A DNA stretch of 64,000 nt from Haemonchus contortus (Eukaryota; Nematoda; Chromadorea; Rhabditida; Trichostrongylidae): positions 3,054,940-3,118,939 of the forward strand of contig LS997564.1 of the NCBI GenBank assembly GCA_000469685.2, in the 5' to 3' direction. Shown one piece after another: positions 34,330 to 46,931 of this stretch. Position 1 is the stretch's first letter, and each line of letters opens with the position of its first letter. The position numbers were made by a program, and so were the translations under genes. A model generated the notes under the pieces. That model was not told the DNA's origin. It saw only the letters and a list, made by a program, of their open reading frames with translations, and searched no databases.

Positions 34330-36640
34330 GGCATTCAGGAATCGTAAAGAGCTGAAATCACTTATGTTGTCATAATATTCCGATGGTATAAGAGCTGCAA
34401 GAAAAAACTATGCAATCGTTCTCGCCTTCCCTTGACACAATCTCATTTCTGAGTTCGGAACATACTAAACATCTAGTGGATCTTAGAGAAAAAGGGAAAA
34501 AAAGTCTGAAGGTTGGATGGCCATGGTAAAGAGTTTTTCAAACCTTGGAATACATTGTACCCCAGCAGAACAACTTTGGAAGCTGAATCGACTGGATATG
34601 GGTGGAAAGGCGAGCTTTCCAGCGGGAAAATTCGATTCCTATCGTTCATACCATTAATTCTGAGCACGTGCATCGAGAGGGAAAAGTTGGGCTTTACTCT
34701 ATCTTCTTGATTTCTTAGGTAAAAATTATTTCATGAAATGATTGAAAATGCAATACTCCACAAAACTGAGCCTGTTTTCCTAGATCATGTAAAATAAAAG
34801 ATACTTTTAATTGGCATAAAAATGCTAGGTAAAGGGGTATGTTTTATTTATTTATCAATATTTCGATGAACGATCCCAACAGCAAGTTTCTACAACAGCT
34901 ACTTCACGGTTTAACGAATCAGAACACAAGGGAGTGACAAGTTGAAAGCTAAAAGCTAGCGAAGTATAAAAAGTTGACTGGTTTTTGAAAATCTTGCTCA
35001 AAGCTTGATAAATGAGCGGGACGAGGGCCTGGAAAGCAAAGTTTTCATTGTCAATCAACCCTTTGATCTTTCAAGGGCGGTTGTCCTTTCATGGGCAGGG
35101 TCCAGAGCTCCTCCGTAGACTCCTATACAAGATCGGTGACTGTGGCCAGTATCATGGTTATGTTACGGCCCTGGAGCTCTGGTAACAGTAGTCATTCAAT
35201 GGTGCCGTAATTCGTTATGGCCCTTGGTACAAAAACCAATGACATTGGCAGATACTGATTGTTTGATATCATTCAGAATCACCTAATCGATCGATCATTT
35301 ATACCACGATCTCAAGCCTCCTCCAATTCGAGTGCTTTCGGACCGAAGCCGATGATAATGAATAATGACATGGGTAATAGGAGGGTATTTATCAAGAGAG
35401 GGTTCTAGGAGGGATTTATCAAGGGAAACAAAGCGAATAGTCCATGGATGGGGATACCCAACAAGTGGTAGGTTATACAGCACCCTATTCAATCGAACCA
35501 CTGTGGCTTATCAATCCCAACAATCGCCGAATAAAGAGAAGCTGAGAGGAGTAATTATTATTGATATGGCTGTTATCTGACTATTAAACACTCCCGAGAG
35601 GTTCTGAAAAAGGCGAACTCGCCAAGCGCCAGTCGATGGGATCATTTTAACCCTGTGTGCTGTCGAATGAAATAAATTCGTACTTTTATGAGGAAGGTTG
35701 GGAGTGAATTACCTTGCTATCCTTAAGTTTCAATTGTTTGTGGAGGAGGAACAGGTGTTTTTTTGTGCATTACCGGATGGTCTATATTAGTAACATTACC
35801 TGAAAATTCATTCGTTCCAACCAAACTCGGGTTTTATTATGGTACAAAATGGGTACAGTAGTCGTCAGACTTAACAACTTAATCAGTTGTGCCAGATTAT
35901 GTAGACTAATTGCTTTACCATTACATTTGCATGAGTGTTTGACATTTATGTGCTCTACTAAAACCCTGTTTAACATCTGAGCCAGTAAATGAGTGACGCA
36001 GCTGCTCCATCGAACCCAAAATGTTATTGTAATTGGTTTTTGCACTTCGGAAGGGTGAGCTCGGTATCATAGACCAAGGTCATTCTTACTGTCTGAGTGG
36101 AAGGAAAGTTGGAACAGATAATTTATGAAATATCGAGGCAACGAACTATAAACTCAGCTCTATGGGTGGGCTAAGGCTCAGATACTTGCTAGCTCCCTAA
36201 TTTCCATCTAAAATTCCCCAGAATCGGCATGTCAACCTTAGTTTAGAAGCAGCCCTATGAAATCTCTAGGAGTCGCCAGGATACTATCAATACCATTTCG
36301 AAGGGCCTCGCACATAAAAAAGTTGTTAATAGAATATTCCTTTCTAATTTGTTGTTATAATTACTTTTATTATTTATTTTAATTACATACGCGGAACATC
36401 ACATACTTTTCTTTTGATAAAACTTGAGTTACTGGGTGTCGACAAGACAAATTTTTATCTCATTATTTTGTGTAGGAATCTACGGGAGCTCTAAATCCAA
36501 TATAGAAGAAAGAGAAGCTGGAAGAGGGAGCTTTCAAATATATGAAGAATAATAAAGATGAATATATTTCTTGTAGCCTACCCTGTAAAAATCCTTGGGT
36601 TTTAAAATAAAACCTGGTTTTGAAAGTTATACCTGGTGGG
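34330..36640. other. Unassigned sequence
   Basis: No gene supported. A short imperfect direct duplication (GAGGGTATTTATCAAGAGAG / GAGGGATTTATCAAGGG) lies at 35382-35425. Confidence 0.35.
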
Positions 36641-36644
36641 ACAA

Positions 36645-36840
36645 GAGCGAAATGGTATAAGAAGAGACTCCCAGTAGTCTGAGCTCGGTTCATTAGTACC
36701 AGAGTCGTCAGGGAGAACGAAAGCATGGTTCGCACATCGGCTGACTACCCCATCGTAGGATGCATACGCATTTGAAACGCCTATACGTCCCTGTTTCCAA
36801 GTCGGGTGGGGGAGGGATTGATCAACACCAAAAGGCTTCT
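36645..36840 (+). repeat. Diverged SINE body
   Basis: This has GGTTCATTAGTACCAGAGTCGTCAGGGAGAACGAAAGCATGGTTCGCACATCGGCTGAC-type blocks split over 36686-36745, in the family order (GGTTNATTGGTATCA...AAAGCACTG...ACATCGGCTGGC), then GATTGATCAACACC near 36816-36829. No recognisable head remains. Confidence 0.6.
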
Positions 36841-36849
36841 TCCTTCATA

Positions 36850-38490
36850 GGCATGAAACAGCACAAGAGCACTGATGAGAAAGTTATTTGTCCTCACTCC
36901 CATGTACGTACTTGCAGTTTTGATATGTGGTACTGTAGTTTTCAAAAGTTGTAGGGAACTAATTGCAGAAAATAGTTGATGACACTATTTCATTCAATAA
37001 TTGTTGCCGTTGCGACTCTGGAGCGTATGAAAATTAGATTAGTCATTAAAATCAATCGAGCCAAGATCGAGAATCAATCGCTTCCTTCTTATGGGGAAAA
37101 TGAGCTAAAACTCCCGATAAAATATATTGAGCAATTTTCCTATCAAGGTCCAAATTTTCCGAGTGATTGGAAGAAGAGGGAAGGAAAAGGGATGTCGGGA
37201 CGTCGACGAATTCGTTCAGGAAGTTGGAACGCTCGGCGCTTGTGAATTCAATCGCGAATAATCAGATATCTTGGGCCGAAATGGCATAAAAAGCGGGGGG
37301 ACAGCCGTTGAAATTGTGTGCTCAGTCTTGCGTCAACTCTAACTTCATTGAAAATCTACGAAAAATGTTCGTTGGCCAAAATGCGCTCTTGCAAGGGAAT
37401 TCTGTTCCCGAGGCCTAGGGCTGAACGAATTGAATATCAGCTGTGAAGGAATAGTTCCTGTTTATATTTGTGGAAGCATTTGTGAGTCCAGGTTAGTTAC
37501 AATAAGGCCCTATGCTAGCAGCCATTGTCAACTTCTGGTATCTTGTTTAAGAGCTGTCGTGGTAAACTGGCTGATACCACAAAGGATAGTTACTTGGTCG
37601 CCAAAGATAGCTCTCGGGCAACATGAAAATGCCATACTAGTGAGCTCCACTCCCCCAACTTCTTTACTATGGAGCCCCGATCATTAGCTTTTTGAGAATA
37701 AATAAAAAACCCAATCTAGGGTGACGCTCCCTATGACCAGACAACACGATGTTTGACCGACTTCAATTCAGAGGAGTACAATCTGGGACTGTAATGTGTT
37801 TGGACAATTCTAGGCAGTGAGTCCGTCTTCTTAGGCTTACTACGATCAATTTTCGATGAGCAGAGTAGGATGGATGTAAAGGTGAAAATCAGATCAAAAG
37901 TTTAGCAAATATTAAAAAAATACAACGATGTAAGGAAAAAAGGAGAAATTGGTGAAACAGAGAGAGAAAAGAGCTATGACTATAGAACGCAGCCATAATT
38001 TCCGAAAAAAAACGGAACAAAATACAAGAAGTTTTTTTGCAATACCCGCTGAAGTTTCGCAGGTAGCCTGGCACAGTTTTTGGTCCTAATTCAGAGTATA
38101 TACGTAAGTTTTCTAAATTGTCTCATTATCTATGTTTTCGAGGTGAGATTTAATTATCTGTACCATTGGAGTACATAGTGCTAACTCGTGTGAATCTCAA
38201 TATTCAAACGAAAATTGTGCCTCAATTCAAAGAGAACTCTTATTTGCAAGGGCAAAATTTGCATAGAGAGTAGAAGCCCGACGAATTGCCAAAGAAAAGC
38301 CAATATTTGGAAAAGTTGTTCACCAGAAAGTTGATTGAAATCATTTGTTATTGTGTTGTATTTCCTGACTCGCTTCAAACCCCTCATATTCCACTTGACT
38401 GAGCAACCTAGTGAAGGCAAAAGTCCAGCGATGTTGGACATTTATAAGTGAGAACGAATGAAAGTAGATCAGCCTGGGGGAGAATGGGGT
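36850..38490. other. Unassigned sequence
   Basis: No gene or repeat could be supported. An 89-codon plus-strand frame at 36976-37245 has no splice support. Confidence 0.35.
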
Positions 38491-38541
38491 CTTAGCAATG
38501 GGTGCAATGTCCTTTTGATCTGAAACCCTCTTGTATAACAG

Positions 38542-39052
38542 AAGTCGATGCTGGTCAGTTCTATTTCGATCCGAATCGTGGAAGCTTTGAATATGATTAC
38601 CCTCGCTATTTCACGTTTCCTTTTAGTCAGGATCCCTACGACCTTGCAAGAAGCAGGGGTTACCATCGACATTCTTTTTTAATTTCAAAACTTAGTTCAA
38701 AAAATAAATTCTTGTCTGGAGCTATCCTAGACTCACCCTCAATCATTTGAACATCATCGATCAAGCGGCATTCGACTACCTCCGTTCCACGCTCATCGTC
38801 AGATAAGGTTATCGGGAATGGGACCATATGCAGTGACATTTTAAGGAACATCATGAGATTAGACTTGTTACGAGAAACGAAACAGTTAAGAGAGTGCATT
38901 AAACGCCAACGGAGAGCAGTAAGTGAATCATTGCGAAGAAAGTGCAGGAGGGCTCGAGATAGGAACGGAATGTAAGCGTCTGCAAGCGATATGAAGCAGC
39001 AACGGAAAGAGATGAGCTGGCAGCATGACTCACTCAGACAGCGACATGACAT
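38542..39052. CDS. Candidate coding region, strand unresolved
   Basis: This interval has unusually protein-like codon texture on both strands. On the minus strand a frame from 39052 runs to a strong donor GAGG/GTGAGTCTAG (about 38735), encoding ...PITLSDDERGTEVVEC. On the plus strand an exon after the acceptor TTGTATAACAG at 38542 (VDAGQFYFDPNRGSFEYDY) can be joined in phase to a second exon that ends at an equally strong donor GCA/GTAAGTGAA (about 38910). Both cannot be right. No family is recognised. The minus strand is preferred slightly for consistency with the other candidate exons of the left half. Confidence 0.3.
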
Positions 39053-39059
39053 TATGAAT

Positions 39060-39575
39060 CAGTGAGCAAGCATCAACCCTGGCTTCTTCCAATATTTGAA
39101 AAGCACTCATTAATTAGTATGGTAATAAGGTGCCCTGGAACGATAGGATGATACCCTCCCGTGAGGAAATTACATGAAATTACATTTACATAATTCATGA
39201 GGAAAAGCTCGGTCTACTGAAAAGGTGCAATGGTTACTGAGGTTTTGGAGGGAGGGAAGGTAACGGGAAGGCGTTATGAAATTATTGAGTTTGAAAAGGG
39301 CAGCAAATTGATGCGCTTATTTGAACGGATGCACTAGGCCCTGAAGTGAAGGGGGTGGGGGACATTTTCGTGGGTGTTTTTATTCGTTCCACATAACCTA
39401 TGCGAAAAAAACTAGGACAAAATAGCCTATAGCCAGCTCATAGTCGGGTCCGTTATGAAGGCATTGCCCAGTGCAGTTCCTGGGGAATTTAAAGCACCGT
39501 TCACGTTAAAAAAGTTATTGAGTTCCTACCTTATTAATACTCAGCGGCCCCCATGGGTTGTAGAAGGGACCCTCT
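39060..39575. other. Unassigned sequence
   Basis: No gene or repeat could be supported. Confidence 0.35.
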
Positions 39576-39579
39576 CACT

Positions 39580-40165
39580 CCCCCAATCTCGACGTCCAGG
39601 GCATAGTGGCAGCCCCGTTGTTGCCTTAGTTCGCGTTTCCGCCCCTCGATCGGTGTCTCGTTAGACGAGTTTTGAGACAGCACAGATTGCTATTACTCGT
39701 TCTAGGACCCACGCACAATCAGCTAATCGCCGAGTGATGAGGCGACGTTTTTCTCCCATTCTTTTTTTTCTCTCTGTTTTTCTTTTTGCTGCCGCGATCC
39801 CTTATTTAATTTCCCATTCCTAGAGTCTAAAAGGTGAGCTACTCTTACTGTTACCAGGGTTTTTTTGTTTACCTATGCTTATGAGTGGATGAATTTTTGT
39901 TTACCATTCTGTTATCCGTACCAGGACCCACACGTACGCAGTGAAACACACTGTTTAGCTCGTCCGAACGCCCCACTCTTCTTCATTTTTCTGGTTTCGT
40001 TGTCGTCCAGCCCCCTTTTTAACGGTTTTTCGAAGCTTTTTTTCACTTCGAAAACACCGATGCACGCAGCTTCTTCACCTCAGTCGCACTATTTTCGATC
40101 TTGTCTTTCATTTTCATCATATTCCGGATTAACCAAAATTATCATGAACGGCGCCTTTAAGGGAG
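39580..40165 (+). repeat. Diverged inverted repeat, left arm
   Basis: It matches the reverse complement of about 43430-44130 in a collinear series of blocks: CCCGTT...CCGCCCCTCGATCG, CAATCAGCT.ATCGCCGA.TGATGAGGC, TGTTAC..GGGTTTTTG, and ACCAGGACCCACACGTACGCA followed by TAGCTCGTCCGAACGCCCCA. Indels separate the blocks. It is probably two dispersed copies of one old repeat in opposite orientation; coding is not evident. Confidence 0.75.
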
Positions 40166-40169
40166 CGGA

Positions 40170-40430
40170 GCGGAGGTGGTGTGTTGGGAAATCGTGCACT
40201 ACCGTGCACGCATTATCTGCTGATCGAGTCATTGATGTGGAGTCCGCATAGTCACCGAGTTCTCTCCCTACGGGATCGGTTGATTGGTGTCAAACTCGTC
40301 TAGGGTGAATAAAAGCGCTGGCTTGTAGATCGCCTGGTCACCGCACGCATTGTATAGCCCACGGACCCAGGAAGTCGAATTCGGGGCGCATCCCAAAACG
40401 GATCGATCATCACCATAGATTTTATCCTTT
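40170..40430 (+). repeat. SINE copy with decayed head
   Basis: CGGAGGTGGTGTGTTGGG at 40171 is a decayed head. The body is clear: GGTTGATTGGTGTCAAACTCGTC, AAAAGCGCTGGCTTGTAGATCG, CATTGTATAGCCCAC, GGAAGTCGAATTCGGGGCGCATCCC and the tail GATCGATCATCACC...TTTATCC. Confidence 0.7.
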
Positions 40431-40434
40431 TCCC

Positions 40435-43425
40435 TTGTCCTCTTAGGTAGCGGACTCGTGTTGCACTTTTTCCCTTTCAGTAATGCCTTCCCACAATGAA
40501 AAGAACATTTCTGAGGGTATACACAGCGAGGCTCAGGTCTGCCACGAGACTCCTTTCATAGCAGTCAACCAGGTTGGGCGACGCTTTGTAGCCGAATTAC
40601 TTCGTATTGCCTTGTCATTACTACTTCAATGCAAGCATTAAATGAATGGTTCTCTTAGTTTCTGATAGACGTTCGCGTGGCAACCGACCATTGAATGTAG
40701 AACCTATGGGTACTTGCCAAGTACGAAAGAATCTTGGAAATGAGTATGGTATTCAGTCGCTCCCTTCTAATTGAAGAAGTGCATTCAATGAGCTCCATCA
40801 GGTCGCTCATGTTGAGCAAAACTTCGCTTAAACGTTTTGGTAACTCAGAAGAGTTGAACAAAACTTCTCTTGAACTTTTAGAAAATTGAGAAGATACGAA
40901 GGCAAGAAAAAGATGCAATTTTCATGAAATTTTATCGAACTGCAGTTTAACGGTTTTGAAGCATATTAGTGATCGCGTTGTACGATTAGTAATATGCTTT
41001 TGGCTGTTTTCTGTAACAAAGCGCAAATGAATTTGAATGTGAGTGCATAGAAAAAAAAAATATTTTTTAAGTTTTTAGGACATTTATCATTTTGATTCAT
41101 ATTCATCAATCATCAATTCAATTTCAATCTCATTGCATCCATGGAGTCCATGAGTCTGAAAATACTGATACGTTAGTGTATATAGAAATGAACCAATAAA
41201 AATTATTTTATCTTTTTTGACTTGATGTTTTGTTAACTGCTTTTATATCGCCGCAGTACGCGTTCCGATAGTCTCACAAATTCGGCGATTCACGGACAAA
41301 ATTGGCGGTTCACGGACAAAACTTCAGTCTCCGACGGGAGTCGAACCCGTACTTGTCCTTTCCGGGGACCGTGCTATTTTACTTTATTGCTTTATCTATT
41401 ACTTTGTTTATATGTTATTTTATTTTATCTTTTTAATTGTATTATAACGATTGAAAGTTGATTTGCGAAAATTGCAATACTTGTAAAAATTTGGCCGGGA
41501 ATCACGAAATGAAAGAGTTTTCTCCCAAGTTTTCAGTAGCTTCTCAAAAAAAATCGCTATTTTTTTAGTTATTCAAGTTTTAACTCAAGTTAATCATCCT
41601 AATATCAAACATGCACGAAGCTATACATGCTTTTTTTACCAGTTTTGTGTAAAAATGATCTGCAGAGGAGTAATCAAAGACTTCACAGTAGACATGAAAC
41701 TCATAGGTTTTTTTCAGTAGTAACCTTTAGAAGTCAATGTAACAGCTAAGTAACTAGGAAGAACAGCTATCTTCTAGCCTTTTTGCTGGTATCGTAGTGG
41801 AGGAGATTACGAATATTCAGATGGATCGATGTGAAAGGGAGGCGTTAAACTAGTGGGCTACGGGAGTGTCTCTGACAGATGTGCCTAATTAACACAGAAT
41901 TTCTAGTTATCGCCTAAAAAACGCAATAGTTGCCTTCATTCGAGAGCGTAACATCCCTCACTCTGTCCCCTTTCCCTTTTTAGTTGAACCTCGATGATAC
42001 AATACTTCCCTGTTCAGCAGCGGACCTTATGACCCTCTAAGAGACGGTATTGTCAAATCTTCGCATAGTGACTTTCCGCAATAATGTTGCTGAATGAAAA
42101 GAAGATTGGGGAATAAGAGCGAGAGAGAGACAAATCGCTAAAATAGAGGCTCAGCGCCGGTCATCTATTCAACTGTTAAATACTCAGATTTAGCATATAC
42201 CGGCTCTTGGTACCGGTACCGATACTTGCGAGTTCCTCAACTGCTTTCAAACCTCAGTTTTGCTTTGGCTCCCATCACTTGAGCAGGGCTCCTATATTCA
42301 AAATTCAACATTTCCATGTTAGCAAACATTTACGGATTTCATGAAGTACTTCCTGAAAAATGAGAAGCTCACTCAGCTCGGGCGTCAGTCGATCCTATTG
42401 ATTAGTACGAGTTATTACCCAGAAGTCTTCCCCTTTGCCAACATGCTCTATAAGAATAGATCTGAGAGCTTTGGATTTTTCCATTCTAAAGGTATCTAGG
42501 CGGCAGAACAGAAGGAACAACATGGAAATCGATTAGCAAAAGAAATAAAGGAGAGAGGAGAACAAGAAAAGAGGAGAAAGGGCGAAGGTAAAGGCTAAAT
42601 CCCTTTTTTCAACGGGACTTTCATCATATTCCTTCGGAAAACAAATTGAGTAATTCAAGCAAGAGGCTCTCCTCCCAAGATAACCTGATGGATCACTCGG
42701 AAAGTGGCTGTCCTCAGCAGTATGTGAGTGGCTAGAACAAGAGTGAATAAATAGAGTTGTAGTCAGGAAGCCATTCCAACTACGTTCAGCCATCATTCAT
42801 GCTTGATTGAATTAGTATTAGTCGGAGAGTGAAGTAGATAACAAAGCGACATAATTGGCAGCCACTGGTGGCGACTAGCGAGAGGAGAGCTCGAATCGGA
42901 AAGCAGATGTTCTCGCCGGAGATTTCAGAAAGAAAAAAAAACATCCATATAAAAGCCGGCGCATAGAAATGGCATGTTCACGGACGGGCGGAAGTAATGG
43001 AAGGAATAAGGACAACGCCGAAGGATTTTGTCAGGTACTTTTGCGATGGCGGCCAAATCGAGTCAGCTCCTTTGTCGAGTAAGCTTTCCCTTTTCCGTCA
43101 CCGTTAATCCTCATGGTCGGCTAGAAGAATGAAAACACTGAATGCAGCGGAAGATGAAAAATGAAGGAAAAGGGCATAGTATTGACCAACGCTTTTTAGA
43201 TTTGGAACCCCTTTGACTTTCATTGAGAAAAGGACGTCTTTGAGAACGTGCGCGACCGGTTCAAGGCGAGTTACGAAAGCCAGCCGATACTTCTCTAAAA
43301 ATATTTCATTTTGGCTAGTAATTTTGATGATACGGATTGACCACGAAGAGGATGAGATCTCCAAGCTCCTACTCTCCACTGGGAGATTTCGTTCCTATGA
43401 TTAGTTCCAAAGAGAATAGGTACCA
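40435..43425. other. Unassigned, partly AT-rich sequence
   Basis: No gene supported. At 41320-41372 the minus strand carries the 3' half of a tRNA-like sequence (T arm ACGGGTTCGACTCCCGT, then CGGAGAC) with no matching 5' acceptor strand, hence a relic and not a gene. A short imperfect tandem duplication (GAGCAAAACTTCGCTTAAAC / GAACAAAACTTCTCTTGAAC) lies at 40814-40880. Confidence 0.4.
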
Positions 43426-43429
43426 GCCG

Positions 43430-44130
43430 AAATAGCCATGAACGCTACTTATGTAAAGGTACAGTTAATGTTGGCCAATCCAGATTATGACGAAAAATGG
43501 AAAATAAGGTGGAAAATAGTGCGATGAAAGCGAAGAGAGCTCGCGAGTCTGTGTTCCCAAAGTGTAAAAATGTTTCAAAAATCGTCAACGAGGGGGCTGG
43601 ATGACAATGAGGGCAGAAAAAATGAAGAAGAGTGGGGCGTTCGGACGAGCTATACAACGTGCGTCATTGCGTACGTGTGGGTCCTGGTGCGAGTAGTTGA
43701 CTACGGTAAGCAAAAATTCGTTCACCCATAAACATAAGTTCATGTGTGTAATGGCGATGATGAAGTTTTCTAGATTTTCTGTGTTGTGTATTTCTGTATT
43801 GTTTCCCCACCATAATTTGGCGCATCTTGTATGCAAAATAAATTAATAAATAAATAAATAATTTAACAAAAACCCCAGTAACAGCAAAAATAGCCCACCT
43901 TTTTCAGCCCTCTGAGCTAGAAAATTAGAATAAGGAAGGGCAGCAAAAGAATAGCAGAGAATGAAAGAATGAGCGAAAAACATTGCCTCATCATTCGGCG
44001 ATCAGCTGATTGTGTTTGGGTTTTTAAACCAATATTACAATCTGTATCGCCTCGACACTCGTGACATCGATCGAGGGGCGGGAAGTCCGGGCTATCCGCT
44101 AACGGGGCTCCCAGATGGCCTGGCTATTTG
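43430..44130 (-). repeat. Diverged inverted repeat, right arm
   Basis: The reverse complement matches 39580-40165 block by block (see left arm). It carries an extra AT-rich segment with (TAAA)n at 43840-43865 that the left arm lacks. Confidence 0.75.
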
Positions 44131-44720
44131 GTTTTGGAACTCGCCAGCGTCCTTCCTGTTACCCTTAAGGGCCACTTGGTATTCCTAGGTGGAGAACTCA
44201 GAAACCATCTTTATCGAAAACTGTGCCTTTAACTTAATTTTATACATACACGACTTGCAAAAGGCTGACAAACTAACCAAATCACAGTAACCTCTTGTTT
44301 TTCAAAGGAGCATTGATGATTCAAATCAAAGGGCGAATTGAAAAAGCGAAATATAAACATAGTCGTCGTCATTTCGTTCAATAAAATTCTCACAGAAAAC
44401 AGAGAGAGCTTTCTCAGTCGACTTTGATCAAAAGTAATTAAACTTCGCACTGGCGAAAATGACTCAAATGAGCAGCTCATAAATGGACGCATGGAGGGAT
44501 GAATAAATTACATTGTGCTGCCCCGATATATACAAAGGCATAAGAAATTTTGACGTTAAATCAAGCCTGCTGTGAATGAGTTTACGCATGGGCCCAGTAC
44601 TTGATTCTGGGATCACAACGTTATAGTAGTACAGCTGCTCTTCTTGAGGACTACCACATTTCCTTTCGTGGAATATGCCACCATTTTCTGTCATCTCTCT
44701 TATTGTAAAGCAGAAAATTG

Positions 44721-44763
44721 GTGTGTCGGTTTGTCGGTGTGTCGGTGTGTCTGTCTGTTCGTT
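44721..44763 (+). repeat. GTGTCGGT-rich leader of a repeat element
   Basis: A T/G-rich stretch of GTCGGT and GTCTGT units is followed by CAATACTTCATAATTACG. It resembles the leaders at 45.52 and 49.96 kb and probably marks another truncated member of the same element type. Confidence 0.5.
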
Positions 44764-45146
44764 CGCAATACTTCATAATTACGATAAAGGTGATATGAAC
44801 AACTCAGCTCTATTCTGCATTTCCTCCTTATATATAAAGCAGTAACTTCGTGAGTAAGTCAATGGAGTTGAGTAAGTACTGCGGAGTAAAGTGAGTAATG
44901 TGGAGTGAAATGGAGACTTCAAAACCGTGATTTCTACCTTTACTAGCATGGTGCTATGTATGTCTATACAAAAATCGGAGGTAATTCTGCGGTTAAAAGA
45001 CTTTCAGACTTTCCCTTTTTTCAACTTTGTACGCTATATGGAGACGAGCCTATAGTTGAGCTCAGGTACGTTTCTTAGCCGGGAATATATAATCTTTTTT
45101 TTTTATCTAAGCTCCAGGAAGAAAAGAGCACCGAGGTGGGTGAGTC

Positions 45147-45245
45147 AATAGAATATTCGGTGAAAATGTAGTTGGGGGGGGGGGGGGGGGGGGGGCACCC
45201 ATTCAAAGCCTAGTATATCAAGAAATGAACTCATTGAGACGTGTT
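45147..45245 (+). repeat. Inverted repeat with 22-nt poly-G core, left arm
   Basis: ATATTCGGTGAAAATGTAGTT, a run of 22 G (45174-45195), then CACCCATTC...TATATCAAGAAATGAACTCA. The reverse complement recurs at 49558-49640 with a run of 9 C. The arms agree except for the homopolymer length and scattered changes. Confidence 0.85.
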
Positions 45246-45522
45246 ATGCCGTGTTATATCGCGGACATGCCACTTTTTGAATAAGGGCTTTCGTAGGGGA
45301 GGTGCACCGCGGTAGGCAAGTTTTCTTTCATTTTTTCTTTTTTTTTTTTGCAGGACGTGATCATCCCAGCCACCCGGGTGCTCCTACCCTACCTAGGCTT
45401 ATTTGGGAAACTAAATTTTTTTAGCTGAAACCGTATAAAAGAGCTAGGGTGGTCGGTTCCCATCATCCTCTTCGCATTCGAAACAATCCTTACTATTCCT
45501 TACTATATATAAAGCGCTCTGC

Positions 45523-45523
45523 C

Positions 45524-45558
<35 letters not shown>
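45523..45558 (+). repeat. (CTGT)9 microsatellite leader
   Basis: Nine perfect CTGT units are followed by degenerate TTGT units. Confidence 0.9.
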
Positions 45559-45562
<4 letters not shown>

Positions 45563-46091
45563 TTATTTGTTTGTTTGTACGTTAATTCGATATAACCTGA
45601 AGAAACACCTGGAGTAGTCGGGTCAAGTTTGGAATGGGTTGAGCATAGGGTAAGTGCAACAGAGCACATGTGAGCCTAGCGGAGCTCCGCCCCAAGGGCG
45701 GAGCATGCGCCGGAATTGGGCGGGGTCATGGACGAATCCTTCTAATTCGGTATCATAATGTTCCAGACACCGGGAAAAAAATGTGCATAAGTGAGGGATG
45801 GGTCAACAGTCAAACTAAAGGAAACTTACCGGCGGTGGGCGGAGCGTTCTCGCAGTGGGCGGTACTTTCCACAGAGATCCATAACTCGATTTAACGAAGG
45901 CGTCGAGGCCAGGGAAAAAAATAAAAAGAGGGAGCAAGGCCTTATGCGTGCTGAGCATGCATAAGTATACCGAGGCCCCGCCCACGAGGGGCGGGGCGTG
46001 CGTTTAGGTGAAAGCTATTTTTTAAAAATTAGTGTAACTTCGTTCGGAAAAGTTATAGAATGCGGAAAAAAAAGTGGTCAGAGGTAATGGG

Positions 46092-46600
46092 ACAAATGTG
46101 GTCAAATCCCGAAAGTGGGCGGGGTTGGCACCAAAGTGGGCGGGGCTTAGATCAAAAATTTATAACTCTGTCCAGAAACGTGCTGGGATGCGGGAAAAAG
46201 GTGTCAAGGTGTAAAAGAACAAATGTGGTCAAATCCCAAAAGTGGGCAGGGTTGGCACCAAAGTGGGCGGGGCTTAGATCAAAAATTTATAACTCTATTC
46301 AGTACATTCTGAGATGCGGGAAAAAGGTGTCATGGTGTAAAAGAACAGATGTGGTCAAATCCCGAAAGTGGGTGGGACTGGCACCAAAGTGGGCGGGGCT
46401 TAGATCAAAATTTCATAACTTTGTTCAGAAACGTTCAAGAACGCGGGAAAAAAGTGGTGAGAGGAATTGGAACAAATGTAGTTAAGTCCTCGAAGGGGGC
46501 GGAGCTGGCACATGGAAGCGGGCTAGGACCAAAAATTCATCTCCTCAAAAACTTTCTGGAATGCGGAAAAAATGGCTTGGAGCAGTCAAAAGAAGGGTGG
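46092..46600 (+). repeat. 127-bp tandem array
   Basis: Four units start at 46092, 46219, 46345 and 46472 (periods 127, 126, 127), each beginning ACAAATGTGGTCAAATCCCG or a variant. Each contains AAAGTGGGCGGGGCTTAGATC, TATAACTCTGTCCAGAAACG-like text and GCGGGAAAAA. The last unit is the most diverged. Long open frames across the array (46060-46485) are products of the repeat, not genes. Confidence 0.9.
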
Positions 46601-46931
46601 TCAAGTTTATTGTGGAAAGGGTTCGCACTAAGGTGGACGGAGCTATGATCAACCACTAATAACTGTTTGTTGTTGTCTTGAACTCTTCACGAGGTTTTAA
46701 ATAACCTTTATTAGGCTGACGTTTCGGCGGAATCGCCCTTCTTCAGAGCCTGAAAGGATCATATCAATCTGTGATTATCCGACCAAACGTCTCCACCAAC
46801 CCACTAAGTTCAAAACCCCCAGGGCACGCAGGTGGTCGAAAGGAGAACCACTCACCGTAACTTCGTGGATTCCTCGAAACCCACCCAACTAGTGGCACCA
46901 ACCGACCAGTGTCAGCGGGGGTACGTCTTCA

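Noticed and set aside
39865..40251. 128-codon plus-strand protein with a match on the minus strand at 43.6 kb
   Set aside because: The similarity is explained by the inverted repeat pair. The match continues outside both frames and contains indels that do not preserve frame.
41320..41372. tRNA gene on the minus strand
   Set aside because: Only the T arm and 3' acceptor strand are present. The 5' acceptor, D arm and anticodon arm do not pair, so it is a relic.
45174..45195. Poly-G run as an assembly gap filler
   Set aside because: The inverted counterpart at 49603-49611 has a C run at the same position, so the homopolymer is a real part of the repeat, although its exact length may be misassembled.
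46060..46648. 141- and 99-codon plus-strand frames
   Set aside because: They run across the 127-bp tandem array and simply repeat the translated unit.
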